A DNA stretch of 64,000 nucleotides, taken from Omphalotus guepiniiformis (lineage: Eukaryota; Basidiomycota; Agaricomycetes; Agaricales; Omphalotaceae). Where the stretch lies: positions 1,550,001-1,614,000 of the forward strand of contig JAQOOI010000080.1 of assembly GCA_028554645.1 (NCBI GenBank). The letters are read 5' to 3'. Shown in pieces: positions 1 to 10,900 of this stretch. How positions within the stretch are numbered: position 1 is the stretch's first letter; each line of letters opens with the position of its first letter. A program made the translations under genes and the position numbers. The notes under the pieces are model-generated. The model ran no database searches. It saw only the letters and a program-made list of their open reading frames with translations, and had not been told where the DNA came from.

Positions 1-319
1 ATCTTCTGCTCGCGATATGTCTGAGGAGCTGCATTGGGAAGCGAGGGGAAGGAAGGGAAGGAAAAGAAAGATCTCCTAAGTGAGCGAAAGTAATGAGGTG
101 TCGTGGGCTGGTGGTGAACGAAGCGCATGCAATGATGCAGAATGACCTCAGTGCTATCGTAAGAGGCTTGCCAGAAGATTTTTCTCAAGCTCATGCAACG
201 GTCACATACACGAATAATATATAGATAAGAAACGGAACTCATTTGAATTTCTACGTAGCAGCATGCCTGGTAAGTATTTTAAACACTAAACATCGTTTAC
301 AAGCAAGCAGATCCAGCTA

Positions 320-1124
320 TTACTGAGCGAAATCACCAGTCTCAGGGCAGTCTCTCGCAATATGATAAACGAAGTGAGTCACTGATCGAAAAATGAAGAA
401 AATCTATATTTACATGACCTTCCTGCTGGCACTTGTAGCAAGTCTTGTTCTTGTTCGCCGCGGAAGGGCCCGTTGGAGCATCGCTAATGCTCGTACCAGG
501 TGCGGCAAGGCAATCCCTAAAAAACAATGAGCACCTTGTAAATAGGACAGCAGGGAAGCTAAACGAACCTCGCCATATGATTAGGGCCTCCGCAACGGTA
601 GCATTTCACCGGGGGCAACGTCGAGGTGTTGAGAGCACGGCCTGGTGGAGGGGCGCGCGAGGCAAACATACCGCCAGCCCCAGCACCGTTCGGGCAAGTG
701 CGCGCAATATGTCCGAAACGACCACAATTCTGTAATATGTAAGGCAAATGCGGTTGCCTAATGACGAATATAACATACGTAGCACTTCTGATTATTCCCT
801 TGTTGAATCCTCAAACTAGGGCATTCGGCTACAGAAAAAAAATTATTTTCTGAAAAGCTATTGCAATGTGAAGTTGTCGTACCTTGAATATGTCCCACAC
901 CACCACAAGAGTAGCACTGCTTCGCAGACACTGTTCTGGGAGAGGGGCAGGCAGAGGACTCATGTCCCGGCTGTCGACAGTTGTAGCAAAGTCGCTGCTC
1001 TGAAGAGCAATTCTCGGCAATGTGTCCGACTAAGAAGTTCTAAGATGATTGCAGTGTCTGAAGAAAAGTCTAACGCACGATTGCCACACTTGAAGCATCC
1101 CTTCCTGGAAAACTGATACGCCAT
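320..1124 (-). CDS. CCHC zinc-knuckle nucleic-acid-binding protein (CNBP/Gis2-like)
   Basis: After removal of about five short introns the protein is almost entirely zinc knuckles. Six C-x2-C-x4-H-x4-C units can be read, beginning CFKCGN, CYNCRQ, CYSCGG, CYNCGR, CYRCGG and CYKCQQ, with GHIA or NHMA before the last Cys. A Gly/Ala/Arg-containing spacer sits before the fifth knuckle. The start is the ATG at 1124, giving MAYQFSRKGCFKCGN. Proteins of this type (yeast Gis2, fission yeast Byr3, animal CNBP) bind single-stranded nucleic acid and act on mRNA translation; they usually carry seven knuckles, so this one is slightly short. The last intron is odd: rebuilding the sixth knuckle (GHIARDC) and the C terminus requires an acceptor that is not AG. 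If that intron is wrong, the protein stops inside knuckle six near 390. Family assignment is secure; the 3' end is less so. Confidence 0.8.
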
Positions 1125-2719
1125 GCTCGATACCGAACTTCTGCTGTTCTGAAGAGAAAAAGGGATACATATTGAGGCGAATACACCGAAACACGGCCTA
1201 ACGCACCTCGCTTCGCCCTCTTCCAACAATCCACTTGACGTCTCTGCCTCCTCCTTATGAAGAAGTGGATAAGTCGTTCAGCGAAAAATGTGTGATGAAA
1301 GTTTCTTCTTGCACTGCTCGGTGCTCCATCTCGGTCATGATGTATTTGGCTTAGTTTGGTTAACACCTTCAGACTCTGGCTTAATCAGACCTCCCCGAGG
1401 CGCCCGGGTGTAAGTTGCGACCAGGTTGCGACTGGCCTTGCAGTGCAAAAAATCCCACAAACACTCAAAAGAGGACTTGCAGGAATTCTCTCAAAAGATC
1501 AGTATTCAATATCATTCCCATTCTTCCTGCTATCTAAGTACATTCGTTGCACGAGGAACTGTGCCTGTCATCTATATCATCTTACAGACCGCAAGGCTCA
1601 CAACCCGGATCCAGCTAAAGGCCAATAAAGGCTTCCTGCGATGACCGTTATCTCCTATCGATCATGGCGTCCAGTAACAATAGTGTAATATTCCTTTTGA
1701 GTCATTTGACGAAACTGGCAACACTTAAGCTTCCGCCTAAACACGAGCGTCAATTTAGCGCATAAAAAGGCAGCGTGTTATTTTCTCTTGTCATCTTTTC
1801 ACCCTCATCTTGATCTGACAACAGGTGGCGTTTGACTAGAGGGTAAGCATCGTTCAGACACTCGGGACATGTATTACTTGACATTAGGCATGCTTATAGG
1901 CTTTATCGGACCTTCCAGCGTTCAGGCAACCTTCGGACGTTCGCGTCCATCGCGCTTCTTGTTAGGATGCTGAGTGGCTTCCCTCAAGGTTGGTTGCACT
2001 GGTGTTTCTGTACTTGTGCTCATCTAATTCACTATCAGATGATATACTTTTGCGACGCCCTCTATCATCCTTGCAAGATGCGACGTAACGAGCGAGCGAA
2101 GTATGGCTTAATGAGTAGGAAGGGAGTTGCTCTATTCGAACATGGTCAGGTCAGGTCAGGCAGACATTTGTATGCTGTATCCTTGTAGAGCTTTTACTCG
2201 GATGTATCGTACCTAATGACTATGGGATTCTGATCACTCTCGATGTGCATGTCGTACTTGCAATTTCGGTCGACGGTATGTATTTAGAGTGCGCATGCGA
2301 CAGTAACTGTCATTTTATATGCAAGTCTATAAGCTTTTTTTATCGAAGAGGGGGAGAATAGAATATATAGATATATGCCAACAGTAGATGCATAAGCTGA
2401 TCAAAAATCAGTGATGGCCCACTGGGCAGAATTGAATTATGACAGGTCACTGCATCATATAGTACTTTCAAACTCCTTTGAACTCTGCTATCACGAAAAC
2501 TTACGCATTATTTCTTTCGTTAGTGTCGAGGCACATAGCTGAATATTTCAGGTTCAAAACCCCGGAAATATTTCCTAAATTGAGATGTGTCATGCACAGG
2601 TCCACGCTATCTTTTCCCTTTATCATGGGAAGCCCCGGGCCAGTTACTAATACGATGGCTGCTTACTGTACTAAGTACGTTCGTTTGCATCGTTGCTTAT
2701 CTCTTACTCTTTGCCCATC
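1125..2719. other. Intergenic spacer between divergent genes
   Basis: About 1.6 kb lie between the divergently transcribed zinc-knuckle and aminotransferase genes. No open frame here has domain-like composition, and the short ORFs start mainly at non-ATG codons. The stretch is AT-rich near 2330-2400, with a TATATAGATATAT run around 2360-2376. A short tandem repeat of GGTCA occurs at 2144-2160. The promoters of both neighbours should lie here, but I cannot point to a specific element. Confidence 0.5.
2144..2160 (+). repeat. GGTCA pentamer tandem repeat
   Basis: The sequence reads GGTCAGGTCAGGTCAGG, three direct copies of GGTCA plus two bases. It lies about 560 bases upstream of the aminotransferase start codon. 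It is either a chance microrepeat or a clustered binding site. Confidence 0.6.
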
Positions 2720-5029
2720 ATGAACAACGAGAAACATGGAGATGCTATCGACTTGTCGCATCATCTGTCGGCCCTCGCGCGGTCTCGCCAAACCTCGCCT
2801 CTCAAAGGATTGCAGAAGTATATGGGAAAGCCCGGTTTGATCAGTCTAGCCGGAGGTGAACTTTTGCCTTTTCGTGAAGATTTTAGACTAACGGACGTTC
2901 GTTACTATAGGTTTACCGAACGCATCTTACTTCCCGTTCTCTTCGATCTCTGGTAACATCCTGGTGCCGGATTCTTTCCCTCTGAGGCCCACCCAGGAAG
3001 AATCATCCCTCTCTTGGTTGTGGAAGCTGTTTTCACGTTCCGAATCCAAAGAGAAAACCATCTCTTTCTCCGTAGGCAAATATGCTAAGAATGCGGGGGA
3101 TCTGAACCTGGAGACCGGCCTGCAATACGGTAAGTATTCAGCCTATGTCGAGTATATGTCTTCTTATCAGAGAGAAAGGCATGGCTAGTGGACTGCCTCA
3201 GCTCAAGCAAGTTCTCAATGAGTTTGTGGAGAAAGTGTATCAGCCTGCTTACGGGAACTGGACAACATTAGTCCACACTGGCAACACTGACGCCTGGGCG
3301 AAGACAGTGCTCACTCTATTCAATCCAGGTGAAGGAGTCATAGTCTCGGAATGGACCTATCCGAGTGCCTTGGCGGTTCGTTTTTGCATATTCTATGTGT
3401 TTCACTCGTTGCTCACCAACCTTCACTTCAGAGCGCTCGTCCCTTCGGTGTTACTCCGGTACCTGTGGCCATGGACAGCGAAGGTATGAGCAGCATTTCT
3501 TTACGTGTTGTGCTCGAGGAATGGGACGAAGAAGCAAGAGGCATGCCTCGGTATATATATTTGTTCGTGCTGAGCTTACCTACCATTTATATGAGTCGAC
3601 TTGTAGGCCTCATGTCATGTATACGGTTCCAGTTGGCCAGAACCCTACAGGAGCAGTGAGTTTGTTCATCTTGCTTTGATATCTTGAAACTAATGCCTCT
3701 CAGACCATGGGCGCCCAACGCAAGAAGGAAATATACGCGATCTGTGTCGAATATGGTCAGCTAGCTTTCCGGGCTCACAGTTATTGCCTTACTTACTTGA
3801 ATATGATATCATCATTGTCGAGGACGATCCATACTACTTCCTCCAACAAGGTTCATATATCCCCAAGAAGCAACGTGCTGCCCAGACAGACGTTCCAGAG
3901 GAGGAGGATGACCATTACATCGCGCACTTGGCGCCTAGCTATTTGAGGTAGATCCTGTTCAAGTCGAGGAAGTCTCAATTCTTGCTCGTACCAAACGATT
4001 CTAATAGGTTCGACTATCAAGGACGAGTTATTCGGCTCGACACCTTTTCTAAGGTCTGTTGGATAACTTTTTCCACGAAATCAGGCATTGGATTGATAAG
4101 TATCAAAGACTGTGGCACCAGGTTGTCGTTTGGGGTGGTTCACTTGTAACCCCATGTTCGCCGAAAGATTGGAGCGGGCAGCGGAGACCTCTTCTCAGGC
4201 ACCCTGTGGTTTCACTCAAGTGAGCTCCACCGAAAGGAGGTTAGGCATGGGTCTGACGATTATCACTCTTTAGCTATCGGTAACTTCCTTGCTCATGAAG
4301 TGGAACTATACAGGCTACCTCAGATGGCTCAAAGGTAGTTCCTCCGTGTTTTTTCCCGCCGATATGTTTTAATGTCACAGTTTACTATCAGCTCTTCGCT
4401 GGCAGTATAAGCAGCGGCGCGATTACTTCATCGACTGTATCGCCGATGAATTCCATCTGCAGACCTCGGTCGCAGTCCAAGGGTATCGCGCCGGTGCTAC
4501 GGTGTACCATGCGTCTCTCAAACCCCAACGTAGCTTTGTCCCCTTGAGCGAAAAAGATGTCGCATACTCTAGGCCTCTCTTCAGTTTCGTACCCCCAACC
4601 TCTGGCATGTTCGTTTGGGTAAGTTTCCCTTTCAATGGCATCAAACGCATGCTAACACTCTTCAGCTTGAGCTTCACCTTGAGGAACATCCTTCATTCGC
4701 CAAGCTTGGGTACAAAGAACTAGAGCTTAAACTCTGGAGTGACATTGCTGAGGCTGGTGTTCTGTTTGGACCGGGTCAGAAAATAATCTCTTGGTGTGAC
4801 TGACTAATCTGATTCTCATGATGTTTCTAGGCTCCTTCTTCTCCGCCCTCCCGGTCTCGGACGAAGCGGAAGGGCATGGCCACTTGCGCATCAGTTTTAG
4901 CAACTCTGACGTGAGGATTTTATTAGCATGAAATTGAAACTATGCTGATCAACACTTTATCAGTCTGACGAGCTCAAGAAGGCGGTCAACGTGTTTGGAA
5001 CCGTCCTCAGAAAGTTCATGAAGAACTGA
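2720..5029 (+). CDS. Aromatic/2-aminoadipate aminotransferase (ARO8-type, PLP fold type I)
   Basis: This is a PLP-dependent class I/II aminotransferase interrupted by about a dozen short introns. The N terminus contains DLSHHLSALARSRQTSPLKG and GLISLAGG, the opening of the ARO8/ARO9/AAT2-like group. Further on are VGQNPTGA (the conserved NPTG substrate loop), DTFSKTVAPGCRLGW around 4040-4140 (SKT carries the Schiff-base lysine, followed by the phosphate-binding Arg) and a C-terminal SDELKKAV segment. Such enzymes interconvert aromatic amino acids or 2-aminoadipate and the matching 2-oxo acids in amino-acid synthesis and Ehrlich catabolism. The start is the first in-frame ATG at 2720; the frame extends further upstream only through a TTG. 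The stop is TGA at 5027-5029. Substrate choice cannot be read from the sequence. Confidence 0.9.
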
Positions 5030-5079
5030 GCTGTTGCTTATTCACATTCTGTAGAAGTAGTCGAGTCTAGTGTCGTGCG

Positions 5080-5292
5080 TCAAAGTATGCTAGTGTAAGT
5101 GTATTGAATTAGACATTCTTTAGTAGCTCTTAAAATTACGGTCTTTCGATTCGGATTATCAGGAGTATATGGGTCGGTCACGTCAACGACACCCGATTTG
5201 GTAGCTAGTTCAATTGCCTTGAGTTGCTCATCGGACATGCGAACCCCTTTGCCCTGGGTTGAAAGCAGGATGCGTGGACGTTCCGGCCGCAT
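5080..5292 (-). CDS. Possible small hypothetical protein (70 aa)
   Basis: This is an uninterrupted ATG-started frame of 70 codons in the gap between the aminotransferase 3' end and the divergently oriented 14-3-3 gene. Its product begins MRPERPRILLSTQGKGV and contains MSDEQLKAIELATKSG and DPYTPDNPNRKTVILRA. The composition is balanced and protein-like, with no membrane segment. I do not recognise a family. It could be the last exon of a gene, a small orphan, or a chance ORF. The neighbouring start codon is only about 88 bases upstream, so any promoter would be shared. Confidence 0.3.
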   Translation of the reverse strand: MRPERPRILLSTQGKGVRMSDEQLKAIELATKSGVVDVTDPYTPDNPNRKTVILRATKECLIQYTYTSIL

Positions 5293-5379
5293 GTACACGG
5301 TGCGCGGTGTTACATATATACTCTGGTTTCATTACTTTATTTTAGCCTATAAGTGACCTTCTTTCTCGAGTGCTAAAAG

Positions 5380-6344
5380 ATGAGTCCAACAAGAACAGAA
5401 TGTTTGTTTGTTGCCGAGTTAGCAGGAGAGGCGGAACGATATGAAGGTGTGTCAATTCTCCCTTTTAGTTCGATGCACATACATCTAATTGTCAGTTACT
5501 TCTTCAGATGTCATCACACAGATTAAGACCATTATAAGCCAATTCGATGGTCGACTAAACAGCGACGAGCGAAATCTTCTCTCTGTCGCTTATAAAAACA
5601 CAACGAACACACTCCGAAACAGTTGGCGTATCGTCGATACCCTGGAGAAGATGCAGGCCTCGCGCTCTTCTTCTATGGTTAGACAGTTGACACTCATCCG
5701 GCAAGAGCGTAAGCAGATTGAACGGGAGTTGGCCAAGGTTTGCAAGGACATCGTAAATCTTCTCGACGGCCAGCTCCTACCAGCTGCAAAGCAGGGTGAA
5801 GAGCGAGTGTTCTACTGGAAGATGTGCGTGTAGGACACGCGCCGTTGATGATAATTATCTAACCTCCGGTACAGGAAAGGGGATTACTATCGATATCTTG
5901 CCGAGTTTGCGCACGAAGCGGAGCGTGATTGGTATGCAGAGGAGTCCTTAAATGCTTATAAACTGGCGTACCGGCACGCTATGGTGACTTTGGAGTCTGT
6001 ACATCCCACCAGACTCGGCCTCGCATTGAATTTCGCGGTTTTCTATCATGGTGGGTGGATCAGGTGTTTTGAGGGCGGTCTGTTCACATTTTGTCATTCA
6101 GACGTTCGCAAAAGTCCTGAGCGTGCTTGTCATTTGGCTAAAAGTGCCTTCGACGATGCGGTCATGTCGCTAGATTTGTCCGATGCTGGTATAGCACAGA
6201 CAATTCGGGACTCACTGCAGATACTGCAGCTATTGAAAGACGATCTTGTGTTGTGGTCCAAAGAGATACAGGACGGTACGATATGATTCTTCACCTTTAA
6301 GTGCGCGCGGTTCTAACATAGACTCAAAACCAGATGAGAAATAG
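5380..6344 (+). CDS. 14-3-3 family phospho-Ser/Thr-binding protein (divergent)
   Basis: Joining four exons gives a 14-3-3 protein. Recognisable landmarks are LAGEAERYEDVI (helix 1), LLSVAYKN and SWRIV (phosphate-pocket Lys and Arg), KGDYYRYLAEF (pocket Arg-Tyr), HPTRLGLALNFAVFYHD and SPERACHLAKSAFDDA, then LLKDDLVLWSKE. The reading ends two residues after the final intron with DDEK and TAG at 6342-6344, so the flexible acidic tail found in most family members is almost absent. The sequence between SLDLSDAG and LQILQLL also departs from the usual ELDxLSEES. 14-3-3 dimers bind phosphorylated clients in signalling and cell-cycle control. Fungi normally have one or two conserved copies; the divergence suggests a second paralogue rather than the main one (inference). 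The first intron starts after 5446. Confidence 0.9.
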
Positions 6345-6424
6345 CACGCCCAGGGACAAGCACATTATGTATCATCTTCAGAAATCATTTGTATCACGCA
6401 TCTTTTGTTGTAGCAATCTTTTCT

Positions 6425-7762
6425 TTATATTGTCTGTTCATCTTTCGCGAACGTCGCGGCCACGAGCATGGGGAACACCAGCGTAGCATCAGCATAGACC
6501 TAACAGCAGTTGAATAACCATCCTTCCAGCTTCAAAGTGTTCGCATCTCACCTTGACGGCCTCGGCACCTGCGCGGATTTTACCCCAAGAGACGGCTTCG
6601 TCTGGTCGGGCACCAGAATCAGACCCATCGAACTCTTGCCCAGTATTCTATGAAAAGGCAGTAAGACAGGATACTTAATCCGTATATTTGGAACTCACGA
6701 TGAACACCGAGTAGTCAGCACCGTTACGCTACGAGACAAAATCAGAATCTCGGGTGCACGATGTGGAGGATGATCTTTACAATGAGCATTGCGTTCGCGA
6801 TCTGATGTTTGCACACACCCCCGCCAAGTATAATCATGCCAGCTTTTTTAGACTGGCGCGATTTCTCGTTCAAATCACGGATATCCTGAACGATATCCAA
6901 GATGAGCCCAGGAGATCGGAATGAGTGGAAATATATCATGTCTCCAATTGAGCCATCCGTGAGCGCAGGACAGAAAACAGGTATGTCGTTCTAAGGGAGC
7001 CATGCTTAGAATTGACTGGTGAATGATAGAACTCGCTTCTATTCACTTTGTAAGCCCAGTAATATACCGATTCCTCATTGTTAATTTCTTTGCCCAACCT
7101 GCGAATGAAAGAGCTCGGAGTCCACACCTGCCCAGTCTCCTTCTGCTCCGCCAACATTGCATCAAGAATTGGAGTAAGCCAATCTTCAAACTTGCAGTAG
7201 TTGTCATTGGGGACAACGAGGTTTCCGATCCGATTCATGCCCCGTTTGCGCAGACCGGCGCCGTCCAAATTGAAGTCCGCAAGATATGTGTCTCCGAGAC
7301 ACTTGATGAAGTCCTCCTCAATGCCTCCAGCAGTAGTAACAATCGCAGCTACATGCTTGTGTTTCACCAGATATAGGATGACTTCGCGAAGTCCGGAAGA
7401 TATCAAATTGGAAGTATAACCAAGAAAGACATTACATCGAGTCTCGGCGCGTACTTGCGAAGATCGATACTGGTCAGATTCATCCTCCGCCAGTGGCTCA
7501 TCTGAGAGACGCCAACTACGCTATAATACTATGAGACGTGAATCATGACAAGTAAGTCGATGTGACGCACCATCCGATTCACGATATCTATAGCTTTACC
7601 CAAGCTGTTTGCCTGAAATCCGATACGTTCATAACTTTGGAGAAACGCTTGTAGAGTAAGAGGCTTTTCGAAGTCAGGACCCTTAACAGACACAAAGGAA
7701 TCAGGAACAGGTTCAGAGCGTAAAAGGACAGCAGCCGAAGCCCCAGTCGGCACTGAAGACAT
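6425..7762 (-). CDS. DYS1: Deoxyhypusine synthase
   Basis: The enzyme transfers a 4-aminobutyl group from spermidine to one lysine of eIF5A in the cytosol, using NAD, as the first step of hypusine synthesis. Exons in order give [20 protein letters not shown], then [67 protein letters not shown] and [23 protein letters not shown] segments. The C-terminal exon carries [12 protein letters not shown], which includes the active-site lysine, and ends [20 protein letters not shown] plus a short tail, with TAA at 6425-6427. About six introns are present and total length fits the usual ~370 residues. The start ATG at 7760-7762 is only 149 bases from the SEC7 start on the other strand, so the two genes share a promoter region. 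Its 3' end converges on the 14-3-3 gene with about 80 bases between stops. Confidence 0.95.
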
Positions 7763-7911
7763 TATTGTTGAGGGGTCGGGAAGAAAAAATAGATATGCGT
7801 GACAGCAGTTGTGACCGTGCACATTTGCGCAACCTCACCGGCCTCCAGTAACCATTTATCTCCTTGCCATTGCGTCCAACAGCATTGGGAACGGCAGCGC
7901 CGTCGTTCAGC

Positions 7912-10900
7912 ATGTATGAACCGACTTATGCCGCTGAAATTCCTTTACCCTCGTCTCCAACGGTGAATCACACTATGAACGGCCATGTCACCCGCTCGTC
8001 TGTTTCACAGGTACTGGACGACCCAAGCAGCAAGCCTGAGGAGCCGAGTGTCACGCACTCTGACCAGCCGGAGGTAGCAGACACAGACACGCAAAACACT
8101 CGTGTACCCTCCTTAGGCTATGATGATCCTGCCACTCCCGAACCCGAAAGTTCCTCTGAATCTGGTGCTATTGCGGCACCTGCACCTCAGCTTCCTTCTC
8201 AGCCAATTCTTCCCCAGGAAGAGGCATTGCACGGCCAGCCTGCCACCTTGGACGCAGTACACGTGCCATCCGCTCAGCCAACGCCTGAGCATGAACCTTC
8301 CACGCCCAATGACATCCCGGCAGGAGCTCCAGAGTCTCCATCACCCTCACAAACCCAACACAGCATGTCTAGAGATCCTCATCGACCGAATTCCCCTCGT
8401 TCCCCTCTGTCACCTGCCCACAGACGCTCTATGACCATCGGAAGGGGTCACAGCACGGTATCGGTTGTGTTAATATCGTCCGCTTTAGAAACTATTGCTT
8501 CCTCCAAGGATGCGAAACGCTCTGCTCCATTACGTGAAAGTACTCAAAAGGCACTAGAATTAATTCGAAACAATCAGGGAGGTGATCGTCCACGAGAAAT
8601 CTTCGAACCCCTTCGTTTAGCTTGCGACACGAAGAACGAGAAATTGATGATAGCGAGTCTGGATTGCATCTCCAAGCTCATATCTTACTCGTTTTTTGCA
8701 GAGCCACCGTCGTCCTCAGTACCAAAATACTCTTCTCCACCGGCATCTCCTGGACTCGGTCCCAGTACTGAGGATAGATCACCCCTTCTCGTTGACCTTG
8801 TCACACAGACAATCACTGCCTGTCACTCAGAAACTACTCCAGAAACAGTCTCCTTACAGATTGTCAAAGCTCTTCTGTCACTGGTACTCTCGCCTACAGT
8901 ACTGGTACATCATTCGTCTCTACTCAAAGCAGTCCGCACGGTGTACAATGTATTCCTCCTAAGCAATGACCCTGTCAATCAGATGGTTGCTCAAGGAGGT
9001 CTATCACAGATGGTGCACCACGTTTTTAACCGTTGTAGAATTGGTGACAGTCTTGATAGCGCTACCTTACCTCGCAGTCCCAGTCAAGACAGCTTCGGAT
9101 CCTCGAAACAGCTCCCCTTCGCGATTCCATCACCGACACCCAGAACCCCGCCGGTCTCTACCAATGGTCATCATGAAGAGAACGGGCAACGTATAGATGA
9201 TTCAAAGACTGACGCAACTGCGTCAACAGCCTCACTTCCGCTTCGTTCGGATGCCGTGTCACCAGCGCACGATTTCGATCCTGAAGCTACTACTGTAGAC
9301 CTTTCTAGGGGGGAACGACATCGGCCAGCCGCTTTAGGGTAGGATAAATTCAATCAATTCATGAGTATGGTCGCTAAGTTTTGACAGAATTGTATACGAA
9401 GCAATGAAATCTCAAGATCGATTCACCCACAACTCTGCTAACGGGCACAAGGAGCTGTCTACCAAGGATATGTTCATTAAGGACGCGTTCCTGGTTTTCC
9501 GGGCCCTTTGCAAGTTGACAATGAAGCCCCTCAATAATGAGAGGTGTGTAACATCTTTTCCCGCTTTTGACATTCACTTATGACCACGTAAAAGCGAGCG
9601 AGACATGAAATCGCATGCTATGCGATCGAAATTACTCTCTCTTCATCTTGTATTGACAGTGTTGAACTCGCACATGCCTCTGTTTGTGGATCCTTCGGCG
9701 ATTATATACTCCAACTCATCGAATGAAGCAACCACCTTCGTTCAGGCAATAAACCAATACCTTTGCTTGACCCTGAGTCGAAACGCTGTCAGCCCTATCC
9801 CTCAAGTCTTTGAGATCAGTGTGGAGATCTTCTGGAGGGTATTATCCGGCATGCGAACGAAGCTCAAGGTCCGTTTTGCATTCAAGGTTGCTTCGATGTC
9901 ATATTCATTTTGTGCTGCAGAAAGAGATTGAGGTTCTTCTGCATGAGATTTTCATACCTATCCTAGAAATGAGGACGTCTACACTGAAACAAAAAGCCGT
10001 CATCTTAGCCATGCTATCAAGACTGTGCCAAGATCCGCAGGCTTTGGTAGAGATATATCTCAACTACGACTGTGATAGTGATGCAGCAGATAATATATAC
10101 GAGCAGTTCGTTTCTATAATCTCTTCTTAATATAGCGTACTCATTGTCTGTCTTTCCAGCTTGATGAATATCATATCCAAGATCGGTACGACACCATCTA
10201 CACCTCACCAAAAAGCCAACGAGCCCCCGAGCCCTGCGGTTACCCCCACCACGAAATCTTTAAATGCAAATGTACCACCGTCTCTGAGCACGGCTGCCAT
10301 GTCTGTCTCCGGCTCCATGGATACCTCTACAGTGGGTTTATCTGAATCTCAACTAAGAAGGCAGGGGCTGGAATGTCTTGTGACGGTGTTGAGGTCTTTG
10401 GTAGCATGGGGAACAGCGGCAGGCAAGACTTTGGACGACAGTACTCTCGTGGCTTCTAGTTCCGCCTCTCAGACTGGAGAAGACATCAGGCGAGAGTCCC
10501 TTACACCGGATCCGTCTCTCGATAAAATGTCTGCCGAAAACAGCTCTGAGGCGTTACGGCAACCGACACCAGAGTTGGCTGATGATCCTAGCAAGTTCGA
10601 GAGTGCCAAGCAAAAGAAGACGACTCTTCTGGAGGGCATCAAAAAGTTTAATTTCAAACCCAAGCGTGTTGGTATTTCTTACCATTCAATTGGTAGCATA
10701 TGTAATTGTATCTACAGGGCATCTCGTTTTTGATTGAAGCGGGTTTTATCGCGAGCAAGTCGCCGCAAGATATCGCAAATTTCCTTCTGCATACAGATGG
10801 ACTAAGCAAGGCAATGATTGGTGAATACCTTGGTGAAGGGTGAGCCGTTGTGTATCTGCTCTGCTGTTTTTACATTTGACACACCGAACTATCTTCTAGT

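Noticed and set aside
1356..2188. Several plus-strand ORFs of 70-90 aa upstream of the aminotransferase
   Set aside because: They overlap each other in different frames, have Cys/His-poor random composition, and no splice signals join them into a protein.
7864..7911. Upstream extension of SEC7 by 16 codons
   Set aside because: It starts at TTG, with no ATG before 7912; the ATG at 7912 is the more likely start.
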